The position numbers and the translations under genes are program-made. A stretch of 64,000 bases of DNA, taken from the NCBI GenBank assembly GCA_016790635.1, contig JAEUOR010000002.1:1-64000 (forward strand), given 5' to 3'. The stretch is from Burkholderiales bacterium (GTDB lineage Bacteria > Pseudomonadota > Gammaproteobacteria > Burkholderiales > JAEUOS01). Below, piece by piece: positions 16,926 through 24,497 of the stretch. Numbering within the stretch: position 1 is the stretch's first letter; every line of letters begins with the position of its first letter. The notes below the pieces were generated by a model. It was given only the letters and a program-made list of their open reading frames with translations. It was not told where the DNA came from and searched no databases.

Positions 16926-17393
16926 CTACAAGGCGCCTTCGGCGGCCAGGCGGCGAATCATGCGGATCGCATCGACATCGGCCGCCACGTAGGCCTGCTT
17001 GACGAAGCCGTCGTAGAACTCGCCGGCCGGCGCGGCGCCGGCCGGCACGCCAGTTTCGTACTCGAAGCGCACGAAGAGGCTGCCGGGGTGGGGCATTTCG
17101 ATGGTCGTGGTCATGGTCGCGCGCGCGAGATTCGGGGCCGGCTCGACTTCGACACGCAGGCGACGCATCGGCTCGAATTGCACCGTATCGTGCACGATCA
17201 GGGACCCGTAGCGCAGTTCGCGCCGTACCCAGTTGTCACTGCGTTCCAGAATCGCTGCTGAGTCCAGGTTGTCGGCGAAGCGTTGCGGCTCCAAGGCGCG
17301 CAGCTCGAGTCCGCGCCACACCTGCTCCTGCGTCAGCGGGTCGATGAGAGGATTGAAAGGATCGTTGATCTCGACCAAGTGGGCGAACTTCAA
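16926..17393 (-). CDS. AtaL-like / DUF1857 SRPBCC-fold protein
   Basis: A 155-residue protein of the DUF1857/AtaL-like family within the START/SRPBCC superfamily, small helix-grip folds with a deep hydrophobic cavity. Family features seen are the opening HLVEINDP, the LTQEQVWRGLELRA helix and the closing FVKQAYVAADVDAIRMI helix. Members are mostly uncharacterised and thought to bind or convert hydrophobic small molecules. ATG 17393 overlaps the stop of the dioxygenase by four bases. The three-gene set methyltransferase-dioxygenase-AtaL-like is therefore translationally coupled, and this protein may bind the dioxygenase substrate or product. No catalytic residue can be assigned. Confidence 0.75.
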   Translation of the reverse strand: MKFAHLVEINDPFNPLIDPLTQEQVWRGLELRALEPQRFADNLDSAAILERSDNWVRRELRYGSLIVHDTVQFEPMRRLRVEVEPAPNLARATMTTTIEMPHPGSLFVRFEYETGVPAGAAPAGEFYDGFVKQAYVAADVDAIRMIRRLAAEGAL

Positions 17394-18184
17394 TCGTTGC
17401 CCCCGAAGATGCAGCTGAGCATGCTGATTGATCCCATGTCGATGCCGGAGGTCGGGAAGGCGACCGCCTCCCCGGGTTGGCGCGCGCCGGCGGCGACGAG
17501 CAGCGGCAGCAGATGCTCGGGCGTCGGATTGGCCAGTCGTGCATCCGGATCATGGTCCACCAGCCGCTGTAGTGCGTCTTCATCGCTTGCGATGAGGGCA
17601 TCGCGGACTGCGGTCTCGAAGCGCGTCGCCCAGGGGTAGGCAGACGCAGTACCATCCCTGCGCATGGCGCGCAAGTTGTGAACCACGTTGCCGCTGCCGG
17701 CGATGAGCACGCCGGACTCGCGCAAGGTGCGCAGGCGCCTGCCGACCTCGAGATGAAATGCCGCCGGTTGGGTCAGGTCCAGCGACAGCTGAACGACCGG
17801 AATATCGGCGGCCGGATAGGCGTGTCGCAACACGCACCAGGTGCCATGGTCAAGGCCCCATTGCCGGTCCGCCGCCACCGGCAGCGGCGAGAGCAGGTCG
17901 CGCACGCGCTCGCCCAGCGCAGCGCTGCCCGGCGCCGGATAGGAGAGTGCATAGAGTTCCGGCGGGAAGCCGTGGAAGTCATGGATCGTGGCTGGTCGCT
18001 CAGCGCCGGTCACGCGGAGCCCTTGCGTGCACCAATGCGCCGAGACCATGAGGATCGCCGCCGGTCGCGGCAGGGCCTCTGCGATGCCGCGCCAGGCGCG
18101 CGGATAAGGGCCGTCGTCCAAGGCCAGCATGGGGCTGCCGTGGCCGAAGAACACAGCCGGCATGCGCAGGGGACCGAGGCTCAT
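17390..18184 (-). CDS. Class III extradiol dioxygenase, YgiD/DODA family
   Basis: A 264-residue non-heme Fe(II) LigB-superfamily ring-cleaving dioxygenase of the 4,5-DOPA-extradiol type. Metal and acid-base histidines are visible in FFGHGSP (His14), SAHWCTQG (about His49) and NVVHNLR (about His160). LDHGTW (about His112) supplies the conserved active-site His. The C-terminal segment GSISMLSCIFG matches the family ending. Such enzymes cleave catechols such as DOPA or caffeate next to the hydroxyls. The gene overlaps the neighbouring genes by four bases on each side. The pairing with a Tat-type methyltransferase and an AtaL-like protein is not an arrangement I recognise. Confidence 0.85.
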   Translation of the reverse strand: MSLGPLRMPAVFFGHGSPMLALDDGPYPRAWRGIAEALPRPAAILMVSAHWCTQGLRVTGAERPATIHDFHGFPPELYALSYPAPGSAALGERVRDLLSPLPVAADRQWGLDHGTWCVLRHAYPAADIPVVQLSLDLTQPAAFHLEVGRRLRTLRESGVLIAGSGNVVHNLRAMRRDGTASAYPWATRFETAVRDALIASDEDALQRLVDHDPDARLANPTPEHLLPLLVAAGARQPGEAVAFPTSGIDMGSISMLSCIFGGND

Positions 18185-18753
18185 GCGCGTTTATGCTCCG
18201 GTTTGATGGTCCAGAGAAAGGCCTTGCGATAGCGGGTCGGCACATCGAAAGTCCGGTCCGGCGCCCAGTCGCCCATGTCGAAGGCGTTGGAGACGATGCG
18301 CGAGCCGACGGCCAGTTCCTTCCACAACTTGGGCCGCAGCTTGACGTTGAGCTCCGGCAGCAGGTACAGGGTGATGACCGATGCCGGCGACAGGTCGACG
18401 GTGAAGATGTCGCGCACGGCAAAGCGCACGCGCTCGTCGACGCGCTCGGCCAAGGCATTGGCGGTGGCCCATTCGACCAGGTTGGGATTCAGGTCGAACC
18501 CCAGCCCCTGCGCGCCGCGCCGCGCGGCGGCCACCACGAAGCGGCCGTCGCCGCAGCCCAGGTCGTAGACGCGATCGCGCGGGCCGACGTTGGCCGCGTT
18601 GATGAGGGTCTCCACCACCGCCAGCGGCGTCGGTTCATAAACGACGTCCGCGGTGCGCGGCGGGACGCAGGGCGGCGCGGCGCTGTTCTGCGCCGATGCG
18701 CTGGAGGCGATTGCCGCAGGCAGGGCGGCGTGCAGGAAGAATCGGCGGTCCAT
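18181..18753 (-). CDS. Exported SAM-dependent methyltransferase-like protein
   Basis: A 190-residue class I methyltransferase-fold protein. SAM-binding motif I is YDLGCGDGRFV near residue 72, and motif II carries GFDLNPNLVEWA. The C-terminal DVPTRYRKAFLWTI continues the core fold. ATG 18753 begins a leader with MDRRFFLHAALPAAIA and ends ASSASAQ, so it resembles a Tat signal (double Arg followed by Phe-Phe-Leu). A periplasmic SAM enzyme would lack its cofactor, so the protein may be a non-catalytic relative, or the leader may be an anchor. It is the first gene of the triad with the dioxygenase (4-base overlap) and divergent from the radical-SAM gene, 73 bases away. Confidence 0.75.
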   Translation of the reverse strand: MDRRFFLHAALPAAIASSASAQNSAAPPCVPPRTADVVYEPTPLAVVETLINAANVGPRDRVYDLGCGDGRFVVAAARRGAQGLGFDLNPNLVEWATANALAERVDERVRFAVRDIFTVDLSPASVITLYLLPELNVKLRPKLWKELAVGSRIVSNAFDMGDWAPDRTFDVPTRYRKAFLWTIKPEHKRA

Positions 18754-18810
18754 TCGCGTGCTCCGTGAAAGCAAGTGGCTGATTATCGCAAGGGCGGCGC
18801 GGGCGGCACG

Positions 18811-18816
18811 TAGAAT
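18811..18816 (+). promoter_or_regulatory. -10-like TAGAAT just before the radical-SAM start
   Basis: TAGAAT ends 10 bases before ATG 18827, which would give a leader of only about four bases. No clear -35 box is present. This matches the arrangement seen before the DUF3579 and murJ genes in this window. Confidence 0.3.
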
Positions 18817-18826
18817 TCCAGCCGCG

Positions 18827-20362
18827 ATGGCTGCGATCCTCCTCTCCACCCTCAACGCGCGCTATTCGCACGCGTCGCTGGGCTTGCGCTACCTGCGCGC
18901 CAACATGGGGCCGCGCCGCGACGACACGCAGATCATGGAATTCGTGCTGGGCGTCAAGGCCGAAGTTGCGGTCGAGCGCATCCTGGCGGCCGCACCGCGC
19001 GTGGTTGGTTTTGGTGTCTATATCTGGAATGTCGAGGAGACCACGCGCATCGTCGCGGTCCTCAAGGCGGTCGCGCCGCACGTCACGGTGGTGCTGGGCG
19101 GGCCCGAGGTGAGTTTCGAGACCGCCGAACAGCGCATCTGCGCGCTTGCCGACTACGTCATCACCGGGTGGGGTGACTTGAGCTTCGCGCGCCTGGTGGA
19201 TGCCATTCTCGACGGCCCGCGTCCGCTGATGAAGGTGCATGCGGGGGTGCAGCCGCCGCTGGACCAGCTGGTCCTGCCCTATGACCTGTACGATGCAGAG
19301 GACATCGCGCAACGCAATCTCTACGTGGAAGCCTCGCGCGGCTGCCCCTTCAAGTGCGAGTTTTGCCTGTCCGCGCTCGACAAGACCGCGTGGCCGTTCG
19401 ACCTGGATGCGTTTCTTGCACACATGGATTCATTGCATCGCCGCGGCGCACGGGTGTTCCGCTTCGTCGATCGCACGTTCAACCTCAACCCGCGCACCGG
19501 GCGCGCGATCCTGGATTTTTTTCTCGCGCGCATCGAAGCAGCCTCCGACGATCCTGTCTTCGTCCACTTCGAGGTCGTGCCCGACCATCTGCCCGACGCC
19601 CTCAAGGAGGCGATCGCGCGCTTTCCCGCCGGGACGCTGCAATTCGAGATCGGCATCCAGACCTTTGATGCGGAAGTGCAGGCGCGCATCTCACGCCGCC
19701 AGGATAACCGGCGTGCCGCGGAAAACATCCGCTGGCTGCGCGAGCACTCCCGGGCTCACCTGCATGTCGATCTGATCGCCGGCTTGCCGGGCGAGGACCT
19801 GGCGTCGTTCGCGCGCGGCTTTGATCAGCTCGTGGCGCTGGGCCCGCACGAAATCCAGGTCGGCATCCTGAAACGCCTGCGCGGGACGCCGATCATCCGC
19901 CATACCGACGCGTATGGCATGCGCTACAACCCGGAGCCGCCATACAACGTGCTCTCCACCGCCGCGATCCCGTTTGCCGACATGCAGCGCATCGCGCGAT
20001 TCGCGCGTTACTGGGACCTGATTGCCAATTCCGGGCGCTTCGCGGCAACATTGCCGCTGTTGCTGGCGCGGCCGCCGCAATCGCCCTTCGCGCGTTTCAT
20101 GCATCTGGCCGATCGGCTGTTCGCGCAGGGCGGACAGACCCATGGCATCGCCATGGAGCGTTTGTTTCGCCTGGTCGGCATGCACCTGGTCGAAGGGCTC
20201 GGCCTATCCTCGGCCGAGGTCGGCGCGGCCTTGCAAAAGGATTACATCACCGCTGGCGGCAAGGGTTCGTTCGAGTTTGCCGGCGCCATGCTGTCGGCCG
20301 CGCGTGCTGCGCCTGCGCGTCTGCCGCGTCGCCAGGCCCGCCACGCCGCCTCCGGCGGCTGA
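18827..20362 (+). CDS. B12-binding-domain radical SAM protein (DUF4080-type)
   Basis: A 511-residue radical SAM enzyme. Residues 1-130 form a Rossmann-like cobalamin-binding domain (LLSTLNARYSHASLGLRYL start, VVLGGPEVSFE, ITGWGD). It lacks the DxHxxG lower-ligand motif, so any B12 would bind base-off without His. The radical SAM core has C173-x3-C177-x2-C180 in SRGCPFKCEFC, ligating the 4Fe-4S cluster. VDLIAGLPGED follows at about 310, and the C-terminal part is DUF4080-like. It is a stand-alone gene, head-to-head with the exported methyltransferase. Members are largely uncharacterised methyltransferases or C-C bond-forming enzymes, and the substrate is not known. Confidence 0.88.
   Translation: MAAILLSTLNARYSHASLGLRYLRANMGPRRDDTQIMEFVLGVKAEVAVERILAAAPRVVGFGVYIWNVEETTRIVAVLKAVAPHVTVVLGGPEVSFETAEQRICALADYVITGWGDLSFARLVDAILDGPRPLMKVHAGVQPPLDQLVLPYDLYDAEDIAQRNLYVEASRGCPFKCEFCLSALDKTAWPFDLDAFLAHMDSLHRRGARVFRFVDRTFNLNPRTGRAILDFFLARIEAASDDPVFVHFEVVPDHLPDALKEAIARFPAGTLQFEIGIQTFDAEVQARISRRQDNRRAAENIRWLREHSRAHLHVDLIAGLPGEDLASFARGFDQLVALGPHEIQVGILKRLRGTPIIRHTDAYGMRYNPEPPYNVLSTAAIPFADMQRIARFARYWDLIANSGRFAATLPLLLARPPQSPFARFMHLADRLFAQGGQTHGIAMERLFRLVGMHLVEGLGLSSAEVGAALQKDYITAGGKGSFEFAGAMLSAARAAPARLPRRQARHAASGG
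20345..20359 (+). terminator. Short GC hairpin at the 3' end of the radical-SAM gene
   Basis: GCCGCC-TCC-GGCGGC forms a 6-bp stem with a 3-base loop within the last codons. The gap to the convergent pyrD is only 13 bases. There is no T-run, so the function is uncertain. Confidence 0.25.
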
Positions 20363-20375
20363 GTTCGAAGCTTCG

Positions 20376-21407
20376 TCAGCGTGCCCTCAGAGCTGCCGCC
20401 GCTTCGGCGACCAGCGCAGGGCCGCAGTAGATGAGCCCGGTATAGAACTGCACCAGGCTGGCGCCAGCTTCGATCTTTGCGCGCGCGTCCGCGCCGCTCA
20501 TGATGCCGCCCACGCCGATGATGGGCAGGGCGCCGTCCAAGTGGGCTGCCAACTCGCGAATGACGCGGTTGGACGGCTCGAAAACCGGCGCGCCGGAGAG
20601 TCCGCCGGTTTCCTCGGCGTGCGGCAATCCGGCGACGGCATCGCGGGCCACGGTCGTGTTGGTCGCGGTGATCGCATCGATGCGGTGACGCGCCGCAAGT
20701 CGCGCCACGGTCTCGATTTGCGCGCTGTCCAGATCGGGGGCGATCTTGATCGCCAGCGGCACGTAGCGGCCATCACGGTCGGACAGGCGCGCCTGCTCCC
20801 GCTTCATGCGCTTCAGGATCGGCGCGAGTGCGTCCTCGTCCTGCAGGGCGCGCAGGTTCTTGGTGTTGGGCGAGGAGACATTGATGGTCGCAAACGCGAC
20901 GTGGGCGTGCAGCTTGTCGTAACAGATCGCGTAGTCGTCACCGGCGCGTTCCAGCGGGGTGACCAGGTTCTTGCCCAGGTTGACCCCGATGACGCCCTGG
21001 TAGCGTGTGCGGCGCAAGCGCTCGACCAGATGATCGACGCCCAGGTTGTTGAAGCCCAGGCGATTGATCACCGCGCGTGCGCGTGGCAGGCGAAAGACAC
21101 GCGGCCGCGGGTTGCCGGGCTGCCCCAGGGGCGTGACCCCGCCGAGCTCCAGGAAGCCGAAACCCAGGGCGCCGAAACCTTCGATGCACTCGCCGTTCTT
21201 GTCCGCCCCGGCCGCCAGGCCGACCGGGTTGGGGAAGCGGATGCCCATGACGGTGCGCGGATCGTCGGGCACGCGCGGTGCGACGAGCCGGATCGCGCCG
21301 GTGGCGGCCATCGCGTTCAAGGCGCGCATGGTGGCGGCGTGCGCGGCCTCGGGCTCCAGGCGAAACAGCGCTGCGCGCGCCAGTGGAAAGGCGGCGGAGA
21401 AAGTCAC
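20376..21407 (-). CDS. pyrD: Dihydroorotate dehydrogenase (quinone), class 2
   Basis: A 343-residue membrane-associated FMN enzyme that oxidises dihydroorotate to orotate with quinone, step four of pyrimidine synthesis. An N-terminal amphipathic segment (RAALFRLEPEAAHAATM) is typical of class 2. FMN and substrate signatures follow: GLAAGADKNGE, NRLGFNN, and NVSSPNTKNLR with the catalytic Ser of class 2. TNTT and VGGIMSGADA sit in the C-terminal half. The start is GTG 21407, chosen by match to the family N-terminus; a longer open frame reaches into the upstream LOG gene. It follows the LOG-family gene on the same strand by 37 bases. Confidence 0.95.
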   Translation of the reverse strand: MTFSAAFPLARAALFRLEPEAAHAATMRALNAMAATGAIRLVAPRVPDDPRTVMGIRFPNPVGLAAGADKNGECIEGFGALGFGFLELGGVTPLGQPGNPRPRVFRLPRARAVINRLGFNNLGVDHLVERLRRTRYQGVIGVNLGKNLVTPLERAGDDYAICYDKLHAHVAFATINVSSPNTKNLRALQDEDALAPILKRMKREQARLSDRDGRYVPLAIKIAPDLDSAQIETVARLAARHRIDAITATNTTVARDAVAGLPHAEETGGLSGAPVFEPSNRVIRELAAHLDGALPIIGVGGIMSGADARAKIEAGASLVQFYTGLIYCGPALVAEAAAALRAR

Positions 21408-21444
21408 TTCCGAAGCGCAGGGCCGCGTCCGGCCGGGCGCGTGA

Positions 21445-22011
21445 TCAGATCCACTTGGACACGTTGCCCGGCGCGTAGCGGCCGAGCCGGTCGAGCACAT
21501 CATTGACGTCGGTACCGACGACCAGCCAGTCCTTTTGCCCGGCAGGCAGGAAACCGTCGTCGATCATGCGGTCGATCATCGCCAGGAGCGCGTCGTAGTA
21601 GCCGGCGGTGTTGACGATGCCGATCGGCTTCCTGAGTCCGCCCAGCTGGGCGCGACTCCACATGTCGCTCATCTCTTCCAGGGTGCCGACCCCGCCGGCC
21701 AAGACCAGGAAGCTGTCGGCAAGCACTGCGAAGCGGTGCTTGCGTTCGGCCATGTCGGCGACGACCTCGCAAACCTGGATGCGCTGGTGCATGAGTTCGC
21801 GCGACTTGAGGAACTCGGTGATGACCCCGTGCACCCGGCCGCCCGCGGCTAGGGCCGCGTCGGCAACCGCGCCCATCAGGCCGCGGTGTCCGCCACCATA
21901 GACCAGCAGGAGATCGCGCGCGGCGATGCTGCGGCCCGCAGATGCCGCGCTGGCCGCAAAGCACGGGTCATGTCCGGTATTGGAACCGCAGAAGACGGCG
22001 ACGGATTTCAA
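21445..22011 (-). CDS. LOG-family protein (TIGR00730; nucleotide 5'-monophosphate phosphoribohydrolase)
   Basis: A 188-residue Rossmann-like protein of the lysine-decarboxylase-like LOG family, which hydrolyses cytokinin ribotides or purine monophosphates to base and ribose 5-phosphate. Motifs seen are FCGSNTG near the start, YGGGHRGLMGAVADAA (38-53), MAERKHRF (88-94) and GGVGTLEE (106-113). The usual PGGxGTxxE motif has Ala105 instead of Pro; all charged catalytic positions (Arg90/Lys91, Glu112/Glu113) remain. It precedes pyrD on the same strand, so a nucleotide-salvage link is plausible. In bacteria the physiological substrate is generally not established. Confidence 0.88.
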   Translation of the reverse strand: MKSVAVFCGSNTGHDPCFAASAASAGRSIAARDLLLVYGGGHRGLMGAVADAALAAGGRVHGVITEFLKSRELMHQRIQVCEVVADMAERKHRFAVLADSFLVLAGGVGTLEEMSDMWSRAQLGGLRKPIGIVNTAGYYDALLAMIDRMIDDGFLPAGQKDWLVVGTDVNDVLDRLGRYAPGNVSKWI

Positions 22012-22141
22012 GTTGGATCGGTGTTGCGTGGTGATGGCGTGGATGCGCCAACAGGATTTTACCCGCGGGCACGAGGCGCCTGCCGGTGCGTCCGCGCGAC
22101 CGTGGCCAGGTGACCCTCCCCGCGGCGGCGTTGGCAGGCCC

Positions 22142-22147
22142 TACAAT
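22142..22147 (+). promoter_or_regulatory. -10-like TACAAT upstream of DUF3579
   Basis: GCCCTACAAT is identical to the -10 region of the sodB promoter in this window. Here it ends 11 bases before ATG 22159, leaving a leader of about five bases. No convincing -35 box is seen at 16-18 bases. Confidence 0.35.
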
Positions 22148-22158
22148 GCCGGTCTTCC

Positions 22159-22482
22159 ATGTCCAACCAGAACCGCGAGTTCGTCATCCAGGGTGTCAAC
22201 ACCCGCGGCGAGGCGTTCCGTCCTTCCGACTGGGCCGAGCGGCTGGCGGGCGTCATGAGTTCGTTCGGCGGCGGGCGTCTGGGCTATTCGCCATACTGCT
22301 TCCCGATCACTTCGGGACGCATCAAGTGCGTGGTCGTCGACGCACGGCTCAAGGAAATAGAGCCGATGGCGTACAACTTCCTGGTCAATTTCGCGCGCGA
22401 CAACGAACTGCAAGTGCGTCCCGGGCGCGATGCCGAACGACCCGAGGCGGGCGACGTGGCGGCACAAAAAAGGCCGCCCTGA
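22159..22482 (+). CDS. DUF3579 domain protein
   Basis: A 107-residue protein of the betaproteobacterial DUF3579 family. The start EFVIQGVNTRGEAFRPSDWAERL and the segment YSPYCFPITSGRIKCVVV are the conserved core; the last 25 residues are variable and charged. Function is unknown. The family is often found near argF or other core genes in Burkholderiales. It is convergent with rpsT. The terminator of rpsT lies across the last codons of this gene, so its end also encodes an RNA hairpin. Confidence 0.85.
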   Translation: MSNQNREFVIQGVNTRGEAFRPSDWAERLAGVMSSFGGGRLGYSPYCFPITSGRIKCVVVDARLKEIEPMAYNFLVNFARDNELQVRPGRDAERPEAGDVAAQKRPP

Positions 22483-22496
22483 ACCCCGGGGCGGCC
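22466..22496 (-). terminator. Rho-independent terminator of rpsT
   Basis: Read on the minus strand, GGCCGCCC (22496-22489) and GGGCGGCC (22479-22472) form an 8-bp GC stem with a 9-base loop. Six Ts follow (22471-22466). It is 20 bases after the rpsT stop. It overlaps the last four codons and stop of the convergent DUF3579 gene. Confidence 0.85.
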
Positions 22497-22515
22497 AGCT
22501 TGCACTGCCTGCAGG

Positions 22516-22809
22516 TCAGGCGAGGGCCTTGACCGCGGCGGACAGGCGGCTCTTGTCGCGCGCCGCCTTGTTCTTGTGGACGATGCGCTTGTCGGCGATC
22601 GAATCGATCACCTTTTGCGCTGCCTTGAGGCTGGCCCCGGCGACTGTCTTGTCACCGCCGGCGATCGCCTTGCGCACCGACTTGATCGCCGTGCGCAGAC
22701 GCGAGCGCAGGCTCGAGTTGCGGGCGTTTTCCTTGATGCCTTGACGCGCGCGCTTGAGCCCGGAGGCGGTGCGCACCGTTCTTTTCTTTGCTTTTGCCGC
22801 TGTTGCCAT
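22516..22809 (-). CDS. rpsT: 30S ribosomal protein S20
   Basis: A 97-residue highly basic helical protein that binds 16S rRNA in the 30S body. The pattern is [10 protein letters not shown]...GLKRARQ, then [13 protein letters not shown], and [26 protein letters not shown] near the C-terminus, as in all S20 proteins. ATG 22809 gives the usual length. On the minus strand a TATACT box (22850-22845) lies about 36 bases upstream and gives a 28-base leader. A classic terminator follows. It is divergent from murJ across 140 bases. Confidence 0.97.
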   Translation of the reverse strand: MATAAKAKKRTVRTASGLKRARQGIKENARNSSLRSRLRTAIKSVRKAIAGGDKTVAGASLKAAQKVIDSIADKRIVHKNKAARDKSRLSAAVKALA

Positions 22810-22844
22810 GGGTTGTCCCGAGTCGGAATCCGGTAAAGCCCTAC

Positions 22845-22850
22845 AGTATA
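22845..22850 (-). promoter_or_regulatory. -10 box TATACT of rpsT
   Basis: On the minus strand TATACT lies at 22850-22845, giving a predicted transcript start near 22838 and a 28-base leader to ATG 22809. The -35 region is poorly matched. Confidence 0.45.
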
Positions 22851-22936
22851 GCAGAGGAGAGCGGGCCGACGCAGGTGTCGCGCGCATGGCGACCGGACAG
22901 GCCGGCCTGTCGGGGCATGCCCGGCGCCGCGGCGGT

Positions 22937-22942
22937 TATACT
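22937..22942 (+). promoter_or_regulatory. -10 box TATACT just before murJ
   Basis: TATACT ends 7 bases before the GTG start at 22950, so the transcript would begin about one base before the start codon (leaderless). No Shine-Dalgarno sequence is seen, in agreement, but no clear -35 box is present either. Confidence 0.4.
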
Positions 22943-22949
22943 GGACCAC

Positions 22950-24497
22950 GTGAATCTTCTCGGTGCACTCGCCAGGGTCAGCGGCTTCACCTTCGCCTCG
23001 CGCGTCACCGGGCTCATCCGTGAATTCCTGATCGCGCGCGCCTTCGGCGCCTCCGCCGCGACCGACGCCTTTTTCGTCGCGTTCCGTATTCCCAACCTGC
23101 TGCGCCGGCTGTTTGCCGAAGGGGCTTTCGCGCAGGCCTTCGTGCCGATCCTGGCCGAATCGAAAAACCGCGTGAGCGTTGAGGAGACGCGCGATCTGAT
23201 CGAACATACCGCCGGCGCGCTCAGCGTCGCCCTGGCGATCGTGACTGGCCTGGGCGTGTTGTGCGCACCGCTGGTGATCCTCCTGACTGCGCCCGGCTTT
23301 GCGCAGGATGCCGGGAAATTCGAACTCACCGTCGCCATGCTGCGCCTCACCTTCCCGTACATCCTCCTGGTGTCGCTGACCGCTTTTGCCGGCGCGGTCC
23401 TCAACACGTGGAACCGTTTTTCGGTGCCGGCAGCGACCCCGGTACTGCTCAACCTGTCTTTCATCGCCTGCGCGTTGTGGCTCGCCCCGCATGTCGATCC
23501 GCCCGCGCTGGCCCTGGCCTGGGCGGTGCTGATCGGCGGCGTCGCCCAGTTGGCGCTGCAGCTGCCGGCGCTCTCCCGGCTGGGTGCGCTGCCGCGCCTG
23601 CGTTTTGACTGGCGGCATGCCGGCGTGCGGCGCATCCTGCGCGCCATGGCGCCGGCGCTCCTGGGCGTTTCGGTGGCGCAACTGAGCCTGGTCATCAACA
23701 CCATCATCGCCTCGTTCCTGGTCGCCGGCAGCGTGTCGTGGCTCTACTACGCCGACCGGCTGATGGAGTTTCCGGCCGGCATGCTTGGCGCCGCCCTGGG
23801 CACGATCCTCCTGCCCAGTCTCTCCAAGGCGGTCGCCGACAGCGATGCGGCGGGATACTCCAACCTGCTTGACTGGGGCCTGCGTCTCTCGCTGCTGCTC
23901 GCGGTTCCGGCAACGCTGGGCTTGGCGCTGCTGGCCACACCCATGGTGACGGCGATGTATCACTACGGGGCGTTTTCCGCCGCCGATGTCGCGGCGACCC
24001 GCAGCGCGCTGATGGCCTATGCCGTGGGGCTGGTCGGCCTGATCCTGGTCAAGGTGCTGGCGCCCGGCTTCTATTCGCGCCAGGACATCCGCACCCCGGT
24101 GCGCATCGCGATCTTCACCCTGATCCTCACCCAGGTCTTCAACGCCGTGCTGGTGTGGCCGCTGGGTCTCGGGCACACGGGCCTGGCGCTTGCCATCGGC
24201 CTGGGCGCGATCGTGAATGCCGGGCTCCTGTGGCGCGAGCTGCTGCGCCGGGGCCACTTCCAGGCACGTCCCGGCTGGCTATGGTTTCTAGCGCGCGTCG
24301 CGCTGGCCAACCTCGTCATGGCCGGCGTTCTCCTGTGGCTGTGCCCTCCGGAAGCCCACTGGCTCGCGCTGCGCGAGCGTCCCTGGGAGCGTGCGCTCTT
24401 GCTCGGCGGCATGGTTGGCGCCGGCGCGCTGGCCTATCTTGCGGCGCTTGCCGGACTGGGCTTCCGGTTGCGCGATTTCCGTCAGTCACTGCGATGA
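22950..24497 (+). CDS. murJ: Lipid II flippase MurJ
   Basis: A 515-residue inner-membrane MOP-superfamily protein with about 14 predicted helices that flips lipid II for peptidoglycan synthesis. Signatures are SRVTGLIREFLIARAFGAS, DAFFVAFRIPNLLRRLFAEGAFAQAF and FPYILLVSLTAF. The essential Arg residues in loop 1 and the central cavity are kept. The start is GTG 22950, matching the family N-terminus VNLL; longer reading upstream would cross the rpsT promoter. The stop overlaps the next start as ATGA, coupling it to the SirB1-family gene. Confidence 0.95.
   Translation: MNLLGALARVSGFTFASRVTGLIREFLIARAFGASAATDAFFVAFRIPNLLRRLFAEGAFAQAFVPILAESKNRVSVEETRDLIEHTAGALSVALAIVTGLGVLCAPLVILLTAPGFAQDAGKFELTVAMLRLTFPYILLVSLTAFAGAVLNTWNRFSVPAATPVLLNLSFIACALWLAPHVDPPALALAWAVLIGGVAQLALQLPALSRLGALPRLRFDWRHAGVRRILRAMAPALLGVSVAQLSLVINTIIASFLVAGSVSWLYYADRLMEFPAGMLGAALGTILLPSLSKAVADSDAAGYSNLLDWGLRLSLLLAVPATLGLALLATPMVTAMYHYGAFSAADVAATRSALMAYAVGLVGLILVKVLAPGFYSRQDIRTPVRIAIFTLILTQVFNAVLVWPLGLGHTGLALAIGLGAIVNAGLLWRELLRRGHFQARPGWLWFLARVALANLVMAGVLLWLCPPEAHWLALRERPWERALLLGGMVGAGALAYLAALAGLGFRLRDFRQSLR

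Noticed and set aside
20376-21503. Longer pyrD from an upstream start at 21503
   Set aside because: The extra 32 residues overlap the LOG gene and do not resemble PyrD; GTG 21407 matches the family N-terminus.
22608-24257. 549-codon minus-strand frame across rpsT and murJ
   Set aside because: It would read through rpsT out of frame; both rpsT and murJ are certain genes, and the translation is low complexity.
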